A stretch of 64,000 bases of DNA, taken from the NCBI GenBank assembly GCA_900107575.1, contig FNQX01000012.1, positions 1 through 64,000 of the forward strand, in the 5' to 3' direction. A program made the translations under genes and the position numbers. Positions 16,001 through 24,153 of this stretch are shown here, piece after piece; position 1 is the first letter of the stretch, and every line of letters starts with the position of its first letter. Source of the DNA: Lachnospiraceae bacterium NK3A20. Lineage in GTDB: Bacteria > Bacillota > Clostridia > Lachnospirales > Lachnospiraceae. Under the pieces are notes generated by a model, which was not told where the DNA came from, did not search any database, and worked only from the letters and a program-made list of their open reading frames with translations.

Positions 16001-16693
16001 GTGGCCATGCTCAAAAAGATTGCGTGGCTCCGCACGCTGGGCATTTCAGTAGAGGATATTCGGAAGATCATAACCTATAAACTTTCTCTACAGAAAGCTA
16101 TTCAAAGCAGATCCGTATCTTTACAGGATGAAATTGCAGATCTCAGAAACTCACAACACATTTGTGATCAGATACTCCAGAATAAGGATATTGATTTTGA
16201 CCATCTGAATGTAGAGGCGTTCACGCCGGATCTTGAGGAACACTGGAATGAAAACCGGAAAGTCCTGCGTTTGGATTCCGTCGGTTTTTTCTTTTTTTGG
16301 GGCAGTGCATTGGTGTGGGGATCGATCACAGTAATCTGTACCTGCATGGCGGCCATTGCTTTTCGATTTTTGCCTGATAAAATCCCAATCCAGTGGGCTC
16401 AGGGAGAAGTAAGTCAAACCGCAGGCAGATGGCTCATCTTTATGTATCCGATCGCATGTGTCATCATCAGATTCCTGGTAAAACCCTTTGTTGCGCGCAG
16501 GCTATGCCAGATAGGATATATTCATGCTTCGATAGTGGATTATACGGTAAACTTCCTATGCCTGCTTGCCCTGATAATCGAAGCCTTTACCATATTGTAT
16601 CTGACCGGTATCGTAAGACACATAGAAGTGTGGATAATACTAAGTGCTTTGCTGTTTACAGGTGTCTTGCTGTCGGCGCGGAAATATCTATGA
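16001..16693 (+). pseudogene. MerR family regulator with C-terminal membrane domain, N-terminally truncated
   Basis: The frame upstream of the GTG/ATG reads GDGYRDYSDEDVAMLKKIAWLRTLG, the second half of a MerR DNA-binding domain, and is closed by a TGA just before it. The usual first ~40 residues, including the helix-turn-helix (TIKEVAELTGVS-type), are missing. The rest is complete: a coiled-coil linker (about 25-75) and a hydrophobic C-terminal part with four membrane helices and LPDKIPIQWAQGEVSQTAGRW, a DUF1648-like motif. A ribosome site (GAGG) precedes ATG 16007, so a membrane protein may still be made, but DNA binding should be lost. Confidence 0.65.
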
Positions 16694-16760
16694 ATGTGTT
16701 TTCACGGCGGATTGCCTGAGTAAAAAATAAATTTCCATCCGTCAAAGAGAGGAGGCAATA

Positions 16761-17153
16761 GTGGACAGGATCCTTGCTGCATGTGGAAATGACTGCTCGA
16801 CATGTCCGCGATATGTGATGCATCCATATGAAAAATCCGAAGAGGATTTGCACCATACCGCGGAGTTGTGGATGAAGATAGGGTATCGTGATCATGTTGT
16901 CACAAATGAGGAAATAGCCTGCACTGGATGCAAACCGGAGAACTGGTGCAGATATCATGTTGCAAAGTGCTGTGATAAGAAGGGCATAAAAACATGCGCA
17001 GGATGCGGTGAATATCCCTGTAATAACATGAAGGAATGTTTCCGGGTCACAGAATCATTCGAAGCAAGGTGCCGCAGTGTTTGCACTAAGGAAGAGTACG
17101 GGTCCCTGAAGAAAGCCTTTTTTGAAAAGGCAGATAATTTATCCAGGATATAA
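16761..17153 (+). CDS. DUF3795 domain protein (Cys-rich)
   Basis: 130 residues from GTG after GAGAGGAGGC. Fourteen cysteines, with the family pattern ILAACGNDCSTCPRY at the start, then CTGCKPENWCRYHVAKCCDKKGIKTCAGCGEYPC. DUF3795 proteins are presumed metal-binding (zinc or iron-sulfur), role unknown. It follows the broken MerR gene in the same AT-richer block and may once have been co-regulated with the CPBP gene. Confidence 0.85.
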   Translation: MDRILAACGNDCSTCPRYVMHPYEKSEEDLHHTAELWMKIGYRDHVVTNEEIACTGCKPENWCRYHVAKCCDKKGIKTCAGCGEYPCNNMKECFRVTESFEARCRSVCTKEEYGSLKKAFFEKADNLSRI

Positions 17154-17356
17154 GAATTTCAATTTGAGAAGGCATTACAATGAAGTCTGCCGTTGCAGGA
17201 ACAGTGTTCCCCCAGCGGCAGTTTCCTGTTTCCGGTCTTTACGCCGGAAGTTGATGCCGGAATAATACTTTATCAGCGATGATCTCCTGAACATTTTTTC
17301 AGCGTCATTCGTTCCCCATTTGTGAGACATTCACATTTACCGCAGGCAGCGATCCA

Positions 17357-17434
17357 ATTTTATGTAAAATATAGTTGACGTATTGTAATCTGTATGCTAT
17401 TTTTAAGATGTCAATTAAATACGACATTATGTCG
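17357..17434 (+). promoter_or_regulatory. Promoter and operator before the membrane protein/XRE pair
   Basis: TTGACG (about 17377) and TATTTT (about 17399) are spaced by about 17 bp. Downstream, CGACATTATGTCG (17422-17434) is an inverted repeat touching the ribosome site, the expected position for autorepression by the XRE regulator encoded in the same operon. The 290 bp upstream holds only a weak CTGCCG/CGGCAG stem. Confidence 0.5.
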
Positions 17435-17442
17435 GAGGAGGA

Positions 17443-17952
17443 ATGATCATGAACTATCTGTTTGGCATTGGATTACCGTTTGCTGTCTTTCTGCTGCTTA
17501 TGCTGATCCTGCGTGGAAAGGGGAAATCGTCACCTGTCGTATATGATGAGATGCAGACAGCCGTAAGGGGCACTGCCTACAAATATTCGACCATCACGGG
17601 TGTTCTTGGCGGGTTCACCGCCGCATGTCTTCTGGAGCTCGATATACTCCCCATGGACGGAAGCTTTGCGATGGTGACAGTCAGCTTCCTGATGGTTACG
17701 GTCTACATCATTTACATGGTCGTTAAGGGAGCCTATTTTGGCGTTGCCGGAAACTGGAAGAAATGGACTGCCCTGATTGCTATTGTCGGTCTTTGCAATA
17801 TCATCACCGGTGCGCTTCGTATCGCCGAGGACGGACTGCCGGAAGGCAGGCTGACAATGACGAACATCAGCGTCATGATGGGAACCCTGTTTATGGTCAT
17901 CGTGGTGGCTGTATTCATTTATAAAGTAAGAGAAAAGAGGGACGGGGACTGA
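17443..17952 (+). CDS. Four-helix membrane protein, unknown function
   Basis: 169 residues. Hydrophobic segments at about 4-24, 50-70, 78-98, 107-125 and 140-160; no catalytic motif seen. GTCGGAGGAGG precedes the start. The stop overlaps the start of the XRE regulator (TGATG), a typical translational coupling. Operons of a small multi-pass membrane protein with a YgzD-like XRE regulator are common in Firmicutes; their role is not established. Confidence 0.75.
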   Translation: MIMNYLFGIGLPFAVFLLLMLILRGKGKSSPVVYDEMQTAVRGTAYKYSTITGVLGGFTAACLLELDILPMDGSFAMVTVSFLMVTVYIIYMVVKGAYFGVAGNWKKWTALIAIVGLCNIITGALRIAEDGLPEGRLTMTNISVMMGTLFMVIVVAVFIYKVREKRDGD

Positions 17953-18149
17953 TGAAAAATCTTAAAATGAAGTCTGCCAGAGCCGCCAAAGACCTCTCTC
18001 AGCAGCAGCTGGCTGATCTTGTCGGCGTATCCCGGCAGACGATCAACGCGATTGAAAAAGGGGACTACAACCCGACAATCCGTCTCTGCATTGCCATCTG
18101 CAGAGCGCTGGACAAAACACTCGATGCGCTTTTCTGGGAAACGGAATAA
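17952..18149 (+). CDS. XRE family helix-turn-helix regulator (YgzD-like)
   Basis: 65 residues, essentially only a Cro/C1-type helix-turn-helix: AAKDLSQQQLADLVGVSRQTINAIEKGDYNPTIRLCIAICRAL. The ending DKTLDALFWE matches the short YgzD-like regulators. It overlaps the membrane protein gene by one base and is probably an autorepressor acting at the palindrome before that gene. Confidence 0.9.
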   Translation: MKNLKMKSARAAKDLSQQQLADLVGVSRQTINAIEKGDYNPTIRLCIAICRALDKTLDALFWETE

Positions 18150-18340
18150 ATAAAACTGTAATTCGCCGCTGTTTACATCGATTCCCACAAGAACACCATC
18201 GACGATATAACTTCGAATATCCGGGGAAGTGCCCTACGGCAGCTTGTTCCGTGAATACTCATTATCCAGAATCCCAGCTGCAACCACATTACAAAATTTC
18301 GGCCATATCATTGATATTCTCAGATTGAAGCTGTTTTCAG

Positions 18341-19077
18341 TCAGAGCCCCCGTTCCTTCAGATCCTTCAGAATATTGACATAAACTTCCCGGACGTCATA
18401 TCCCGGGATATTCTCCCGGTTCAAATCGATGACATCGCCGTGTGTGATCCCGCGGCCGCCTTCCGGCTGTATCAAAGTAAACTCATCTCCCCACTCCATG
18501 GAATCCACGGCGACGAGCCCGTCGTTCATCCCGTCATAATACTGCACGAGGCTGTGCGTGAGGTTCAGCGGGAACTGATTGCCGGAAGCCTCGGGCGCAA
18601 CCGACCCGTAGCTCTGATAGTAAACATCGGGATCGTCCGGGCAGTCCTTATTGAACTCAGAACAGCTCTTTGCCGTGAGATCCGTGACTGCTGCCATGAA
18701 ATCCGGATCCTGCCCCAGTAATTGAGGAAGACCGTATCCCGGAAGAACACGCCGTGTACGAGGAGTACGGGATATTTCGTCGCACACACCTGGTCTTCAA
18801 TATCCCGCTCCGAAATCTTCTCGTGCTTTTCCTCTTCCTCTTCCTGGATCCTCTTATTTTCTTTCTGCTCTTTTCTGTAGTTTTCGACGATCGTGGAAGC
18901 TTCCGCCGCGGCCTTTGTTGCCGCGGTCTGCGTCAGTTCTTTTCCCTTCTCCACCACGGCTTCCTTCGTACAGCCCGTCAGGGAAAATATAAGGAGTACC
19001 GCAGCGAATACCGGCACAAGGCGCGTCCTTTTTCTGTTCTGTATTTTTTCTCTGGTTCTCATCGTCTGCCTGCTCAC
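18341..19077 (-). pseudogene. Alpha/beta-hydrolase (lipase-like) lipoprotein, central part deleted and frameshifted
   Basis: Two overlapping frames make up one broken gene. The upstream part has a lipoprotein signal (VFAAVLLIFSLTGC), a charged coiled-coil linker and the start of a lipase fold, TKYPVLLVHGVFFRDTVFLNYWG (oxyanion-hole HG). The frame then fails. In the other frame, from DPDFMAAVTDL onward, the expected C-terminal lipase part continues (SYGSVAPEASGNQFPLN, YYDGMNDGLVAVDSMEWG, GITHGDVIDL with the likely catalytic His). The middle, including the GxSxG serine, is missing. The junction lies at GGATCC (18705-18710), where both flanks could share sequence. Not functional. Confidence 0.75.
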
Positions 19078-19161
19078 GTAAAAATTACGATCCTGTCCTA
19101 TGGAACTTCTGCCGGTTCTGTTGTTCTTTCGGGAGTAACGTGCGGTTCCTTCTGATCTCAG

Positions 19162-19335
19162 ATGAAGATGGACATCACCGATGAATTCCAGGACAAAGAT
19201 GTGTTCTACGTGACACTGAAGGAGGAAGATCAGGTGCTCTATGTGACGGTACTAAAAAGCGGGGGACTCGCATCCAGCAAGGATCGGTATCTGATCCCGG
19301 AGGCTGACTTTTCTGCAAATCAGACCTCGTGCTGT
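19162..19335 (+). pseudogene. C-terminal fragment related to the anti-sigma protein at 22830
   Basis: MKMDITDEFQDKDVFYVTLKEEDQVLYVTVLKSGGLASSKDRYLIPEADF aligns along its length with the last 50 residues of the protein at 22830-23420 (KLDLSDKFSDKDAFYVTLQ ... DRYMVPGVDF). A stop precedes it, and no ribosome site or N-terminal part (transmembrane helix, sensor region) is present. Downstream reading is unrelated. It is a paralogue reduced to its C-terminal domain. The end coordinate marks the last homologous residues. Confidence 0.65.
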
Positions 19336-19427
19336 CAAACATGCAGCCGTCTGTCCATCAGGAACATTGACAGGGGCACGGCATTGGGGGCATTCGGGCT
19401 GTCCGTAATCCGCATGGACTTGTCTCC

Positions 19428-19676
19428 TCAGATCACAGGCAGCTCGATATCTGACTGATAAGAATGGACATGATCGTAAGCAATTCGATGCCAGTCCTCC
19501 GTAACGCTCCCGTCTTCATTTGCAAAGAAGGTGGAATTCATATATCGGATGAGCATATATTCACTGGTCTTTTGATCAAATCCGTTACCTATGCTGAAGT
19601 CTATGCCCCTTCCTGTATTTTTCGCCATAACCGCTTCCAGGATCGGCAGTGTCAATTCACTAACAAAAGCTCTCCG
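19428..19676 (-). pseudogene. C-terminal fragment of an unrecognised protein
   Basis: From about KKCRRAFVSELTLPILEAVM the frame reads well to the stop (GRGIDFSIGNGFDQ, YMLIRYMNSTFFANEDGSVTEDWH, DHVHSYQSDIELPVI), with balanced composition, but there is no start with a ribosome site. Just upstream, other frames give coherent pieces (SLEPGRYFLYFRIRDELDQN; SASMAAWSRAVIFC). This looks like several gene ends packed together rather than one gene. Function unknown. Confidence 0.35.
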
Positions 19677-19827
19677 GCACTTCTTTATACCGTGCCATTC
19701 TGATCCAGCTCATCGCGGATACGGAAATACAGAAAATAACGGCCCGGCTCCAGGCTGCCATACTGGCGGAGGCCTCGGAGTATCCGATAACACCGACAAT
19801 GAGCGGTCAGCTAAAGGTCAGCAGACA

Positions 19828-20790
19828 CTATCTTACTGCTTCAACGAGTTTCTGCATGTCTGAGGCGGATGCAGCAAAGTTCTTAATGTCTGCCCCGGCA
19901 ATTTTTGAAGCATCTTTGTCCGTGATGGTGTAGTCCTGCTGCCCGGAACCATTATCATATCGGAAGGTAACGGCTCCGAGATTATCCACCGCCGCAAGTA
20001 TCAGGCAGGCATCCGAGCACATTTTCTGTCTGTATTTTGTTTCCTGCGGCGGTTCAATAGGATCATCCAGAATAATGTCCCATCCATAGGGTTCCTCGGT
20101 CGTCTGAAGTTCATTTGTATACGATCCATACGACTCGCCGATGCCGATCGCATTTGTTATCACCTGGTTTGCCGGCATATCCCCGATATAAGGGTTTTTG
20201 GCAGCATACAGCCTTCGCGCAACATAAGAAATCGCTTTCCCGTTTTCCCAGAGCACGAGTCCATCACTGGTAACCTCTCTGACCGGACCATTCTCTGCGG
20301 TATAGGTTTTGCTGAAGGAACTGCGGTTGAACGGCGTTGCCGGGGCGGTGAACAGTCGGACGTCAACCACTCCGTCCTTCTCGGCAAAGGTTACTCTTGC
20401 CACACCTTCCCCGCTGCCCATGAGATCGCCATCAACGTAAACCTTATTGTCTTCAACCTGAACGCTGACAGCGTGCGCATTTAAATCTGTCTCGCTTCCA
20501 TGTACAAATACCAGCAGGCCGGCAGCGAATAATCCGATCAGGAGAGTCGTCGCTGCCGTGATCCACACCGCAAAGCGCTTGGACCTCTTCACCTTCTTCA
20601 GATAATCAATTTCCATTTTCTGAGGAAGGATGTCCTTCTCAGGCTCTCTCATTCGCCTCAGGGCTTCTGCGCAGTCCGGGCATCCCGCAATGTGCTCCTC
20701 TATCGCCTTGTTGGTAATATCGCTGGTCTGACCGTCTGCATAAGACGGAAGCAGATCTCTGACAATTTCACACTCTAATCGGCCGCTCAT
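19828..20790 (-). CDS. Anti-sigma factor, zinc-finger type, membrane anchored
   Basis: 320 residues. The N-terminal zf-HC2 region has the expected Cys/His set (MSGRLECEIVRDLLPSYADG, then EEHIAGCPDCAEAL). A single membrane helix lies at about 73-95 (FAVWITAATTLLIGLFAAGLLVFV). The outer 220 residues form an extracellular sensor domain. The ATG overlaps the stop of the ECF sigma gene (ATGA). Expected job: hold the sigma factor inactive until an envelope signal. The C-terminal domain is of the DUF4825-like kind by impression only. Confidence 0.85.
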   Translation of the reverse strand: MSGRLECEIVRDLLPSYADGQTSDITNKAIEEHIAGCPDCAEALRRMREPEKDILPQKMEIDYLKKVKRSKRFAVWITAATTLLIGLFAAGLLVFVHGSETDLNAHAVSVQVEDNKVYVDGDLMGSGEGVARVTFAEKDGVVDVRLFTAPATPFNRSSFSKTYTAENGPVREVTSDGLVLWENGKAISYVARRLYAAKNPYIGDMPANQVITNAIGIGESYGSYTNELQTTEEPYGWDIILDDPIEPPQETKYRQKMCSDACLILAAVDNLGAVTFRYDNGSGQQDYTITDKDASKIAGADIKNFAASASDMQKLVEAVR

Positions 20791-21260
20791 TTTTCCAGCT
20801 CCTTTCTCAGCTTTTCCCTGCCGCGAAAGTAGGTAACCCTTGCCCAGTTCTCCGTTCGCTGCATGATTTCACCGATCTGTCGGAAACTCAAGTCCCCAAG
20901 AAGTCTCATATACATGACTTCCCTTGTGTTTTCCGGCAGCAGGCGAATCGCTTTCATGATCTCGATCTGACCATTGTCACTGTCTGCAGCAGCTTCCTCA
21001 GAGGAGGTTATAGTCACCGCACTCTCTAAAGGCTCTGTCGCCGGATGCTTCCTGCGCCATGAGGAAAAGGCATTCCTGGCGATCGCGATCAGCCATGTTG
21101 AAATCTTGCAGCTTCCGTCAAACCGGCCGATGCCCTTAACGGCAAGATAGAACGTTTCCTGGGTGAGCTCTTCCACAATATCAGAATTCCCGGTCCGTGA
21201 AAGGAGATAGCGGTACACAGTCTGCGCGTATTCACGATAGATCTCATCCATAGACTGCAT
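20787..21260 (-). CDS. RNA polymerase ECF sigma factor
   Basis: 157 residues with region 2 (YREYAQTVYRYLLSRTG..DIVEELTQETFYLAVKGIGRFDGSCKISTWLIAIARN, about 7-65) and region 4 (MKAIRLLPENTREVMYMRLLGDLSFRQIGEIMQRTENWARVTYFRGREKL, about 103-153). Overlaps its anti-sigma gene by 4 nt. Region 4 reads RTENWARV where TxxxVKxR is usual, as seen in some Clostridial ECFs. No own-type promoter could be assigned upstream. Confidence 0.92.
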   Translation of the reverse strand: MQSMDEIYREYAQTVYRYLLSRTGNSDIVEELTQETFYLAVKGIGRFDGSCKISTWLIAIARNAFSSWRRKHPATEPLESAVTITSSEEAAADSDNGQIEIMKAIRLLPENTREVMYMRLLGDLSFRQIGEIMQRTENWARVTYFRGREKLRKELEK

Positions 21261-21328
21261 CCCGATATCTCCTCCCTTCGTTCTTCTATAGGTTAAAGCC
21301 GGAAAAATTGAATTCGTTACAGAATATT

Positions 21329-21610
21329 TTACTGAACTGTTGCCGCACGCTCCTTTCTCAGGAATACAGCTCTCCCAAAGTTAACTGCTGTACCGTTTCC
21401 GGATCTGCATTTTCCTTTACCCAATCGGAGTATCCTGCCAGAGAGAAGAACACATATTGCGATTTCGTTTACCCTGTTGGTACCATTTGAGCAGACCTCA
21501 ATAACAGCGTTATAGGTGTTTACAGTTCGGAATTCCCGAACCAGGAGATTGTATGGTTCTTCACTTAAATAAGCAGCAAGTGCCTGTGCACCTGCTGCCG
21601 ATTTCATTTT
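21329..21610 (-). pseudogene. Small decayed gene downstream of ybjQ-like gene
   Basis: The minus-strand open frame begins MKSAAGAQALAAYLSEEPYNLL but becomes Arg/Gly-rich in its second half. In the +1 frame the same DNA reads KSQYVFFSLAGYSDWVKENADPETVQQLTLGELYS and stops, a far more protein-like ending. The two halves are therefore probably parts of one or two genes joined by a frameshift or deletion near 21460-21480. Not recognised. Confidence 0.35.
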
Positions 21611-21634
21611 CAAATGATACTGCTGCGGTTTCGA

Positions 21635-21955
21635 TCAGCGAAACTTCACCGCCGTGCCATACGCCATGACCTCCGCCGCGCTCTGCATTACCGATGATGA
21701 CGCATATCTCACACATACGACTGCGTCGGCGCCCATGTTCTCAGCCTCTTCCACCATGCGCTTTGTTGCCAGCGCTCGCGCATCGTTCATCATCTGATTG
21801 TATTTAGCAAGCTCTCCGCCAACGAGCGTCTTGAGCCCTGCGCCTATATCGTGGAACGCATTGACCGTCTGGATGGTGCTCCCTTTGACCATTCCCAGCA
21901 TTTCCAGATCCTTCCCGTTGATCGTATCAGTAGTCACCAAGATCATCTTCTTCAC
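21635..21955 (-). CDS. YbjQ family (DUF74) heavy-metal-binding-like protein
   Basis: 106 residues, full length for the family, which forms a pentameric beta barrel of unknown role. Hallmarks: ILVTTDTINGKDLEMLGMVKGSTIQ, then MMNDARALATKRMVEEAENMGADAVVCVRYASSSV. It overlaps the preceding small membrane-protein gene by 29 nt, so the two are one operon. A ribosome site (GGAGGTGAAGA) precedes the ATG. Confidence 0.9.
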   Translation of the reverse strand: MKKMILVTTDTINGKDLEMLGMVKGSTIQTVNAFHDIGAGLKTLVGGELAKYNQMMNDARALATKRMVEEAENMGADAVVCVRYASSSVMQSAAEVMAYGTAVKFR

Positions 21956-22151
21956 CTCCGTCGATTTCTCTCATTCTCTGTACACATACATAGATACTCG
22001 CGATGGCCAGCAGCAGCGGGATCACGCCCAGCGCAATCTTCCCTATCGTGGGCAAACTTACCACAAGGATGCCGAAATATAAGGCATAATACAGGATCAT
22101 GACAATCGTGATGACGATTGGCGCGATTTTCTTCTTCCCATGATCTGTCAT
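21927..22151 (-). CDS. Small two-helix membrane protein
   Basis: 74 residues: basic start (MTDHGKKKI), two hydrophobic helices (about 9-31 and 37-57), acidic tail (DGGEEDDLGDY). The gene overlaps the start of the ybjQ-like gene. Small membrane proteins are often next to YbjQ genes; function unknown. Confidence 0.7.
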   Translation of the reverse strand: MTDHGKKKIAPIVITIVMILYYALYFGILVVSLPTIGKIALGVIPLLLAIASIYVCVQRMREIDGGEEDDLGDY

Positions 22152-22357
22152 TTTGTTCTACCCCTATCTTCAGGCTGCCCCGTCGCAAAATTCCATTTCA
22201 TAGTACCAGAACTTATCAGACTTCTCAATTTCGCTCACAAATTCTTTTTTGGTGAAAATCTATCCGGGAATTTCTTCTCCCGCGAGACCAAACCGCCTGC
22301 TGATCTGTATATTATGTGAAGGGCCCTTCAATAAAAGGAACGGAGAACAGCAATGCC

Positions 22358-22840
22358 ATGAGATTGTCGGCAGAATACCTTGTCCAACAATATCAGGAGA
22401 ACCTGTATCTGGCATCATTCAGTATCTGCCGCAATCAGCAGGACGCAGAGGATGTTGTTCAGGATACTTTTCTCAAATATCTGCATACGTCAAAAGACTT
22501 CGAGAGTGAGGAACACATCAAGGCCTGGCTGATTCGGGTGGCGGTGAATAAATCGAAGAATATACTCACCACCTTCTGGTACAGGAAAAAGGAGTCGTTG
22601 GAAGATTATATGAACAGCATCTCTTTCGAGGAACCGGGGGATCAGGCCCTGGCGGAGGCGGTACTCTCACTCCCAAAATCCTACAGGATCGTGATACATC
22701 TGTATTATTACGAAGACTATTCCGTGGCAGAGATCAGTCAGATACTGGCCATTTCGGAGAGCGCCGTCAAGAACCGCCTGCTGCGGGGACGCAGATTATT
22801 ACAAACGAAACTGAAGGAGGACTGGACAAATGACGAATAG
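22358..22840 (+). CDS. RNA polymerase ECF sigma factor
   Basis: 160 residues from MRLSAEYLVQQYQENLY. Region 2 contains CRNQQDAEDVVQDTFLKYL and HIKAWLIRVAVNKSKN; region 4 contains LPKSYRIVIHLYYYEDYSVAEISQILAISESAVKNRLLRGRRLL. The longer in-frame start lacks a ribosome site, and CGGAGA lies upstream of this one. It overlaps the next gene by 11 nt, which encodes its likely membrane regulator. Confidence 0.92.
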   Translation: MRLSAEYLVQQYQENLYLASFSICRNQQDAEDVVQDTFLKYLHTSKDFESEEHIKAWLIRVAVNKSKNILTTFWYRKKESLEDYMNSISFEEPGDQALAEAVLSLPKSYRIVIHLYYYEDYSVAEISQILAISESAVKNRLLRGRRLLQTKLKEDWTNDE

Positions 22841-23420
22841 AGAGAACTATCACAGAGCATTTTCCGCATTGCATACATCCGACGGATTCAAGGTGGATTT
22901 AGAGGAGACTAAAATGAGACAGACATTCAGATTTCGCAACGCAGTGACAGCAGCGTGTGTCATACTGGCATTGGCGGCCGGAGGTACTACTGCTTACGCT
23001 GCCAATATCGGTGGCATTCAACGAACTATCCAGGTCTGGCTGCACGGCGATCAAACAGACGCGGTGCTGACAGTGGACAACGGTGGCAGCTATACGATCA
23101 CAGACGAGTCCGGCGAAAATATCGGGGGTGGCGGAGGCGTAGCGCTGGAAGCCGATGGCACAGAGCGCCCCCTGACTGCGGACGAGATCTACGATCACCT
23201 GACAAACGAGGTTACAACCGATACCATCGACGGTCACCTGTACCTGCTCTACAAAGACCAGAAGCTGGATCTTTCCGATAAATTCAGTGATAAAGATGCA
23301 TTCTATGTAACGCTTCAGGATGACGATAAGGAACTGTATGTAACCGTAATGAAAGACGGATCTCTTGCTTCCAGTCCTGACCGCTACATGGTTCCCGGCG
23401 TAGATTTTACAACGAATTAA
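22830..23420 (+). CDS. Membrane-anchored regulator of the adjacent ECF sigma factor
   Basis: 196 residues. The cytoplasmic N-terminus (MTNRENYHRAFSALHTSDGF) is the typical short sigma-binding head of this Clostridial anti-sigma-like group. One membrane helix follows (about 36-57, AVTAACVILALAAGGTTAYA). The outer domain includes a Gly-rich turn (about 98-104) and the C-terminal FYVTLQDDDKELYVTVMKDG repeat-like strand pair. Its C-terminal 50 residues are duplicated as a fragment at 19162. Function as anti-sigma is inferred from overlap and layout. Confidence 0.75.
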   Translation: MTNRENYHRAFSALHTSDGFKVDLEETKMRQTFRFRNAVTAACVILALAAGGTTAYAANIGGIQRTIQVWLHGDQTDAVLTVDNGGSYTITDESGENIGGGGGVALEADGTERPLTADEIYDHLTNEVTTDTIDGHLYLLYKDQKLDLSDKFSDKDAFYVTLQDDDKELYVTVMKDGSLASSPDRYMVPGVDFTTN

Positions 23421-23460
23421 AACATTAGCTGAAACGTGCGCCCGCCAGGCGCACCTGCAG

Positions 23461-23494
23461 AAAAGAGAAGGACCTGAGAGGGTTCTTCTCTTTT
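23461..23494. terminator. Terminator after the sigma/anti-sigma pair
   Basis: AAAAGAGAAGGACC pairs with GGTTCTTCTCTTTT around a 6-nt loop; A and T runs make it usable on both strands. Nearly the same hairpin recurs at 24420-24452. Confidence 0.85.
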
Positions 23495-23516
23495 CATTAC
23501 TGTTACCAAATAAGCT

Positions 23517-23690
23517 TTAACGACTACAAATAACACTCCGAAAGTACGAACGAACATCCTCTGAAGACACGTACCCTTCTTCTCCGGATTTCTTGCCTTC
23601 CTGTAATTCACTCATAAGACGGAGCATGGCTTTTGTTCTTTTAAATTCTTCGTCTTCTTCAAGGGCCGTATTGTTACTAATTACTGCCAT
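23517..23690 (-). CDS. Orphan antitoxin-like small protein (57 aa)
   Basis: MAVISNNTALEEDEEFKRTK, then AMLRLMSELQEGKKSGEEGY and VSSEDVRSYFRS: a mostly helical acidic peptide. The ending ELQEGxxSGEExGxVSxEDVRxxF is the C-terminal tail of RelB/YefM-type antitoxins. AAGGAAG lies 13-19 nt before the ATG. No toxin gene is adjacent: upstream lies the chimeric phosphoesterase frame, downstream a terminator. Likely a leftover antitoxin or the truncated end of one. Confidence 0.6.
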   Translation of the reverse strand: MAVISNNTALEEDEEFKRTKAMLRLMSELQEGKKSGEEGYVSSEDVRSYFRSVICSR

Positions 23691-23709
23691 TCGTATTCAT
23701 CTTCCTTCA

Positions 23710-24141
23710 TCAGTGAATGCCGACATATTCCCTGGTGTCAGTATCAATGATCGGAAACTCCTGCGTTCCAATTGGCTTTCCGTCCCGATAAGTAGAGAAC
23801 ACATCGCAGGATATCAAGTTCCCCTTCTTCGTGATTGTCTCCACGGGCGTATGTCCCACCACCTGCAGGAATATTCTGGACTTATACAGCTTTCCGCCGT
23901 AATGCTGCGGGCGATACCAGAGCGGAAATGCGGTCTGCCAAAGTTCTCCGGATCCGAAACTGTTGATCGTATCAATTACCGCATCAGCGTTGCTGTAATA
24001 CTTCGCCGGCACATATTGTCTGACAAACTCATCTGCCTTCCGACGGACCGTGCGATTCGCGATCTGTTTCCCTGACTTATAAGTGGCTCCCTTCCTGGTA
24101 GAATCCTTAAATACGGGGTTCTTTTTATAACTGCGGCTCAT
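23710..24141 (-). pseudogene. Chimeric frame: MSRSYKK-type N-terminus joined to a metallophosphoesterase C-terminus
   Basis: 143 codons. The first ~38 (MSRSYKKNPVFKDSTRKGAT ... ANRTVRR) belong to a small basic protein family beginning MSRSYKK. From about YYSNADAVIDTINSFGSGELW onward the sequence is the C-terminal third of a calcineurin-like serine/threonine phosphatase: WYRPQHY, the metal-site motif VVGHTPVE, and ISCDVFSTYRDGKPIGTQEF. The metal-binding GDxHG, GDxxDRG and GNHE motifs of that family are absent. This looks like a deletion that fused two genes in frame. Whether the product is made is unknown. Confidence 0.65.
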
Positions 24142-24153
24142 CGTTATTTCCAT

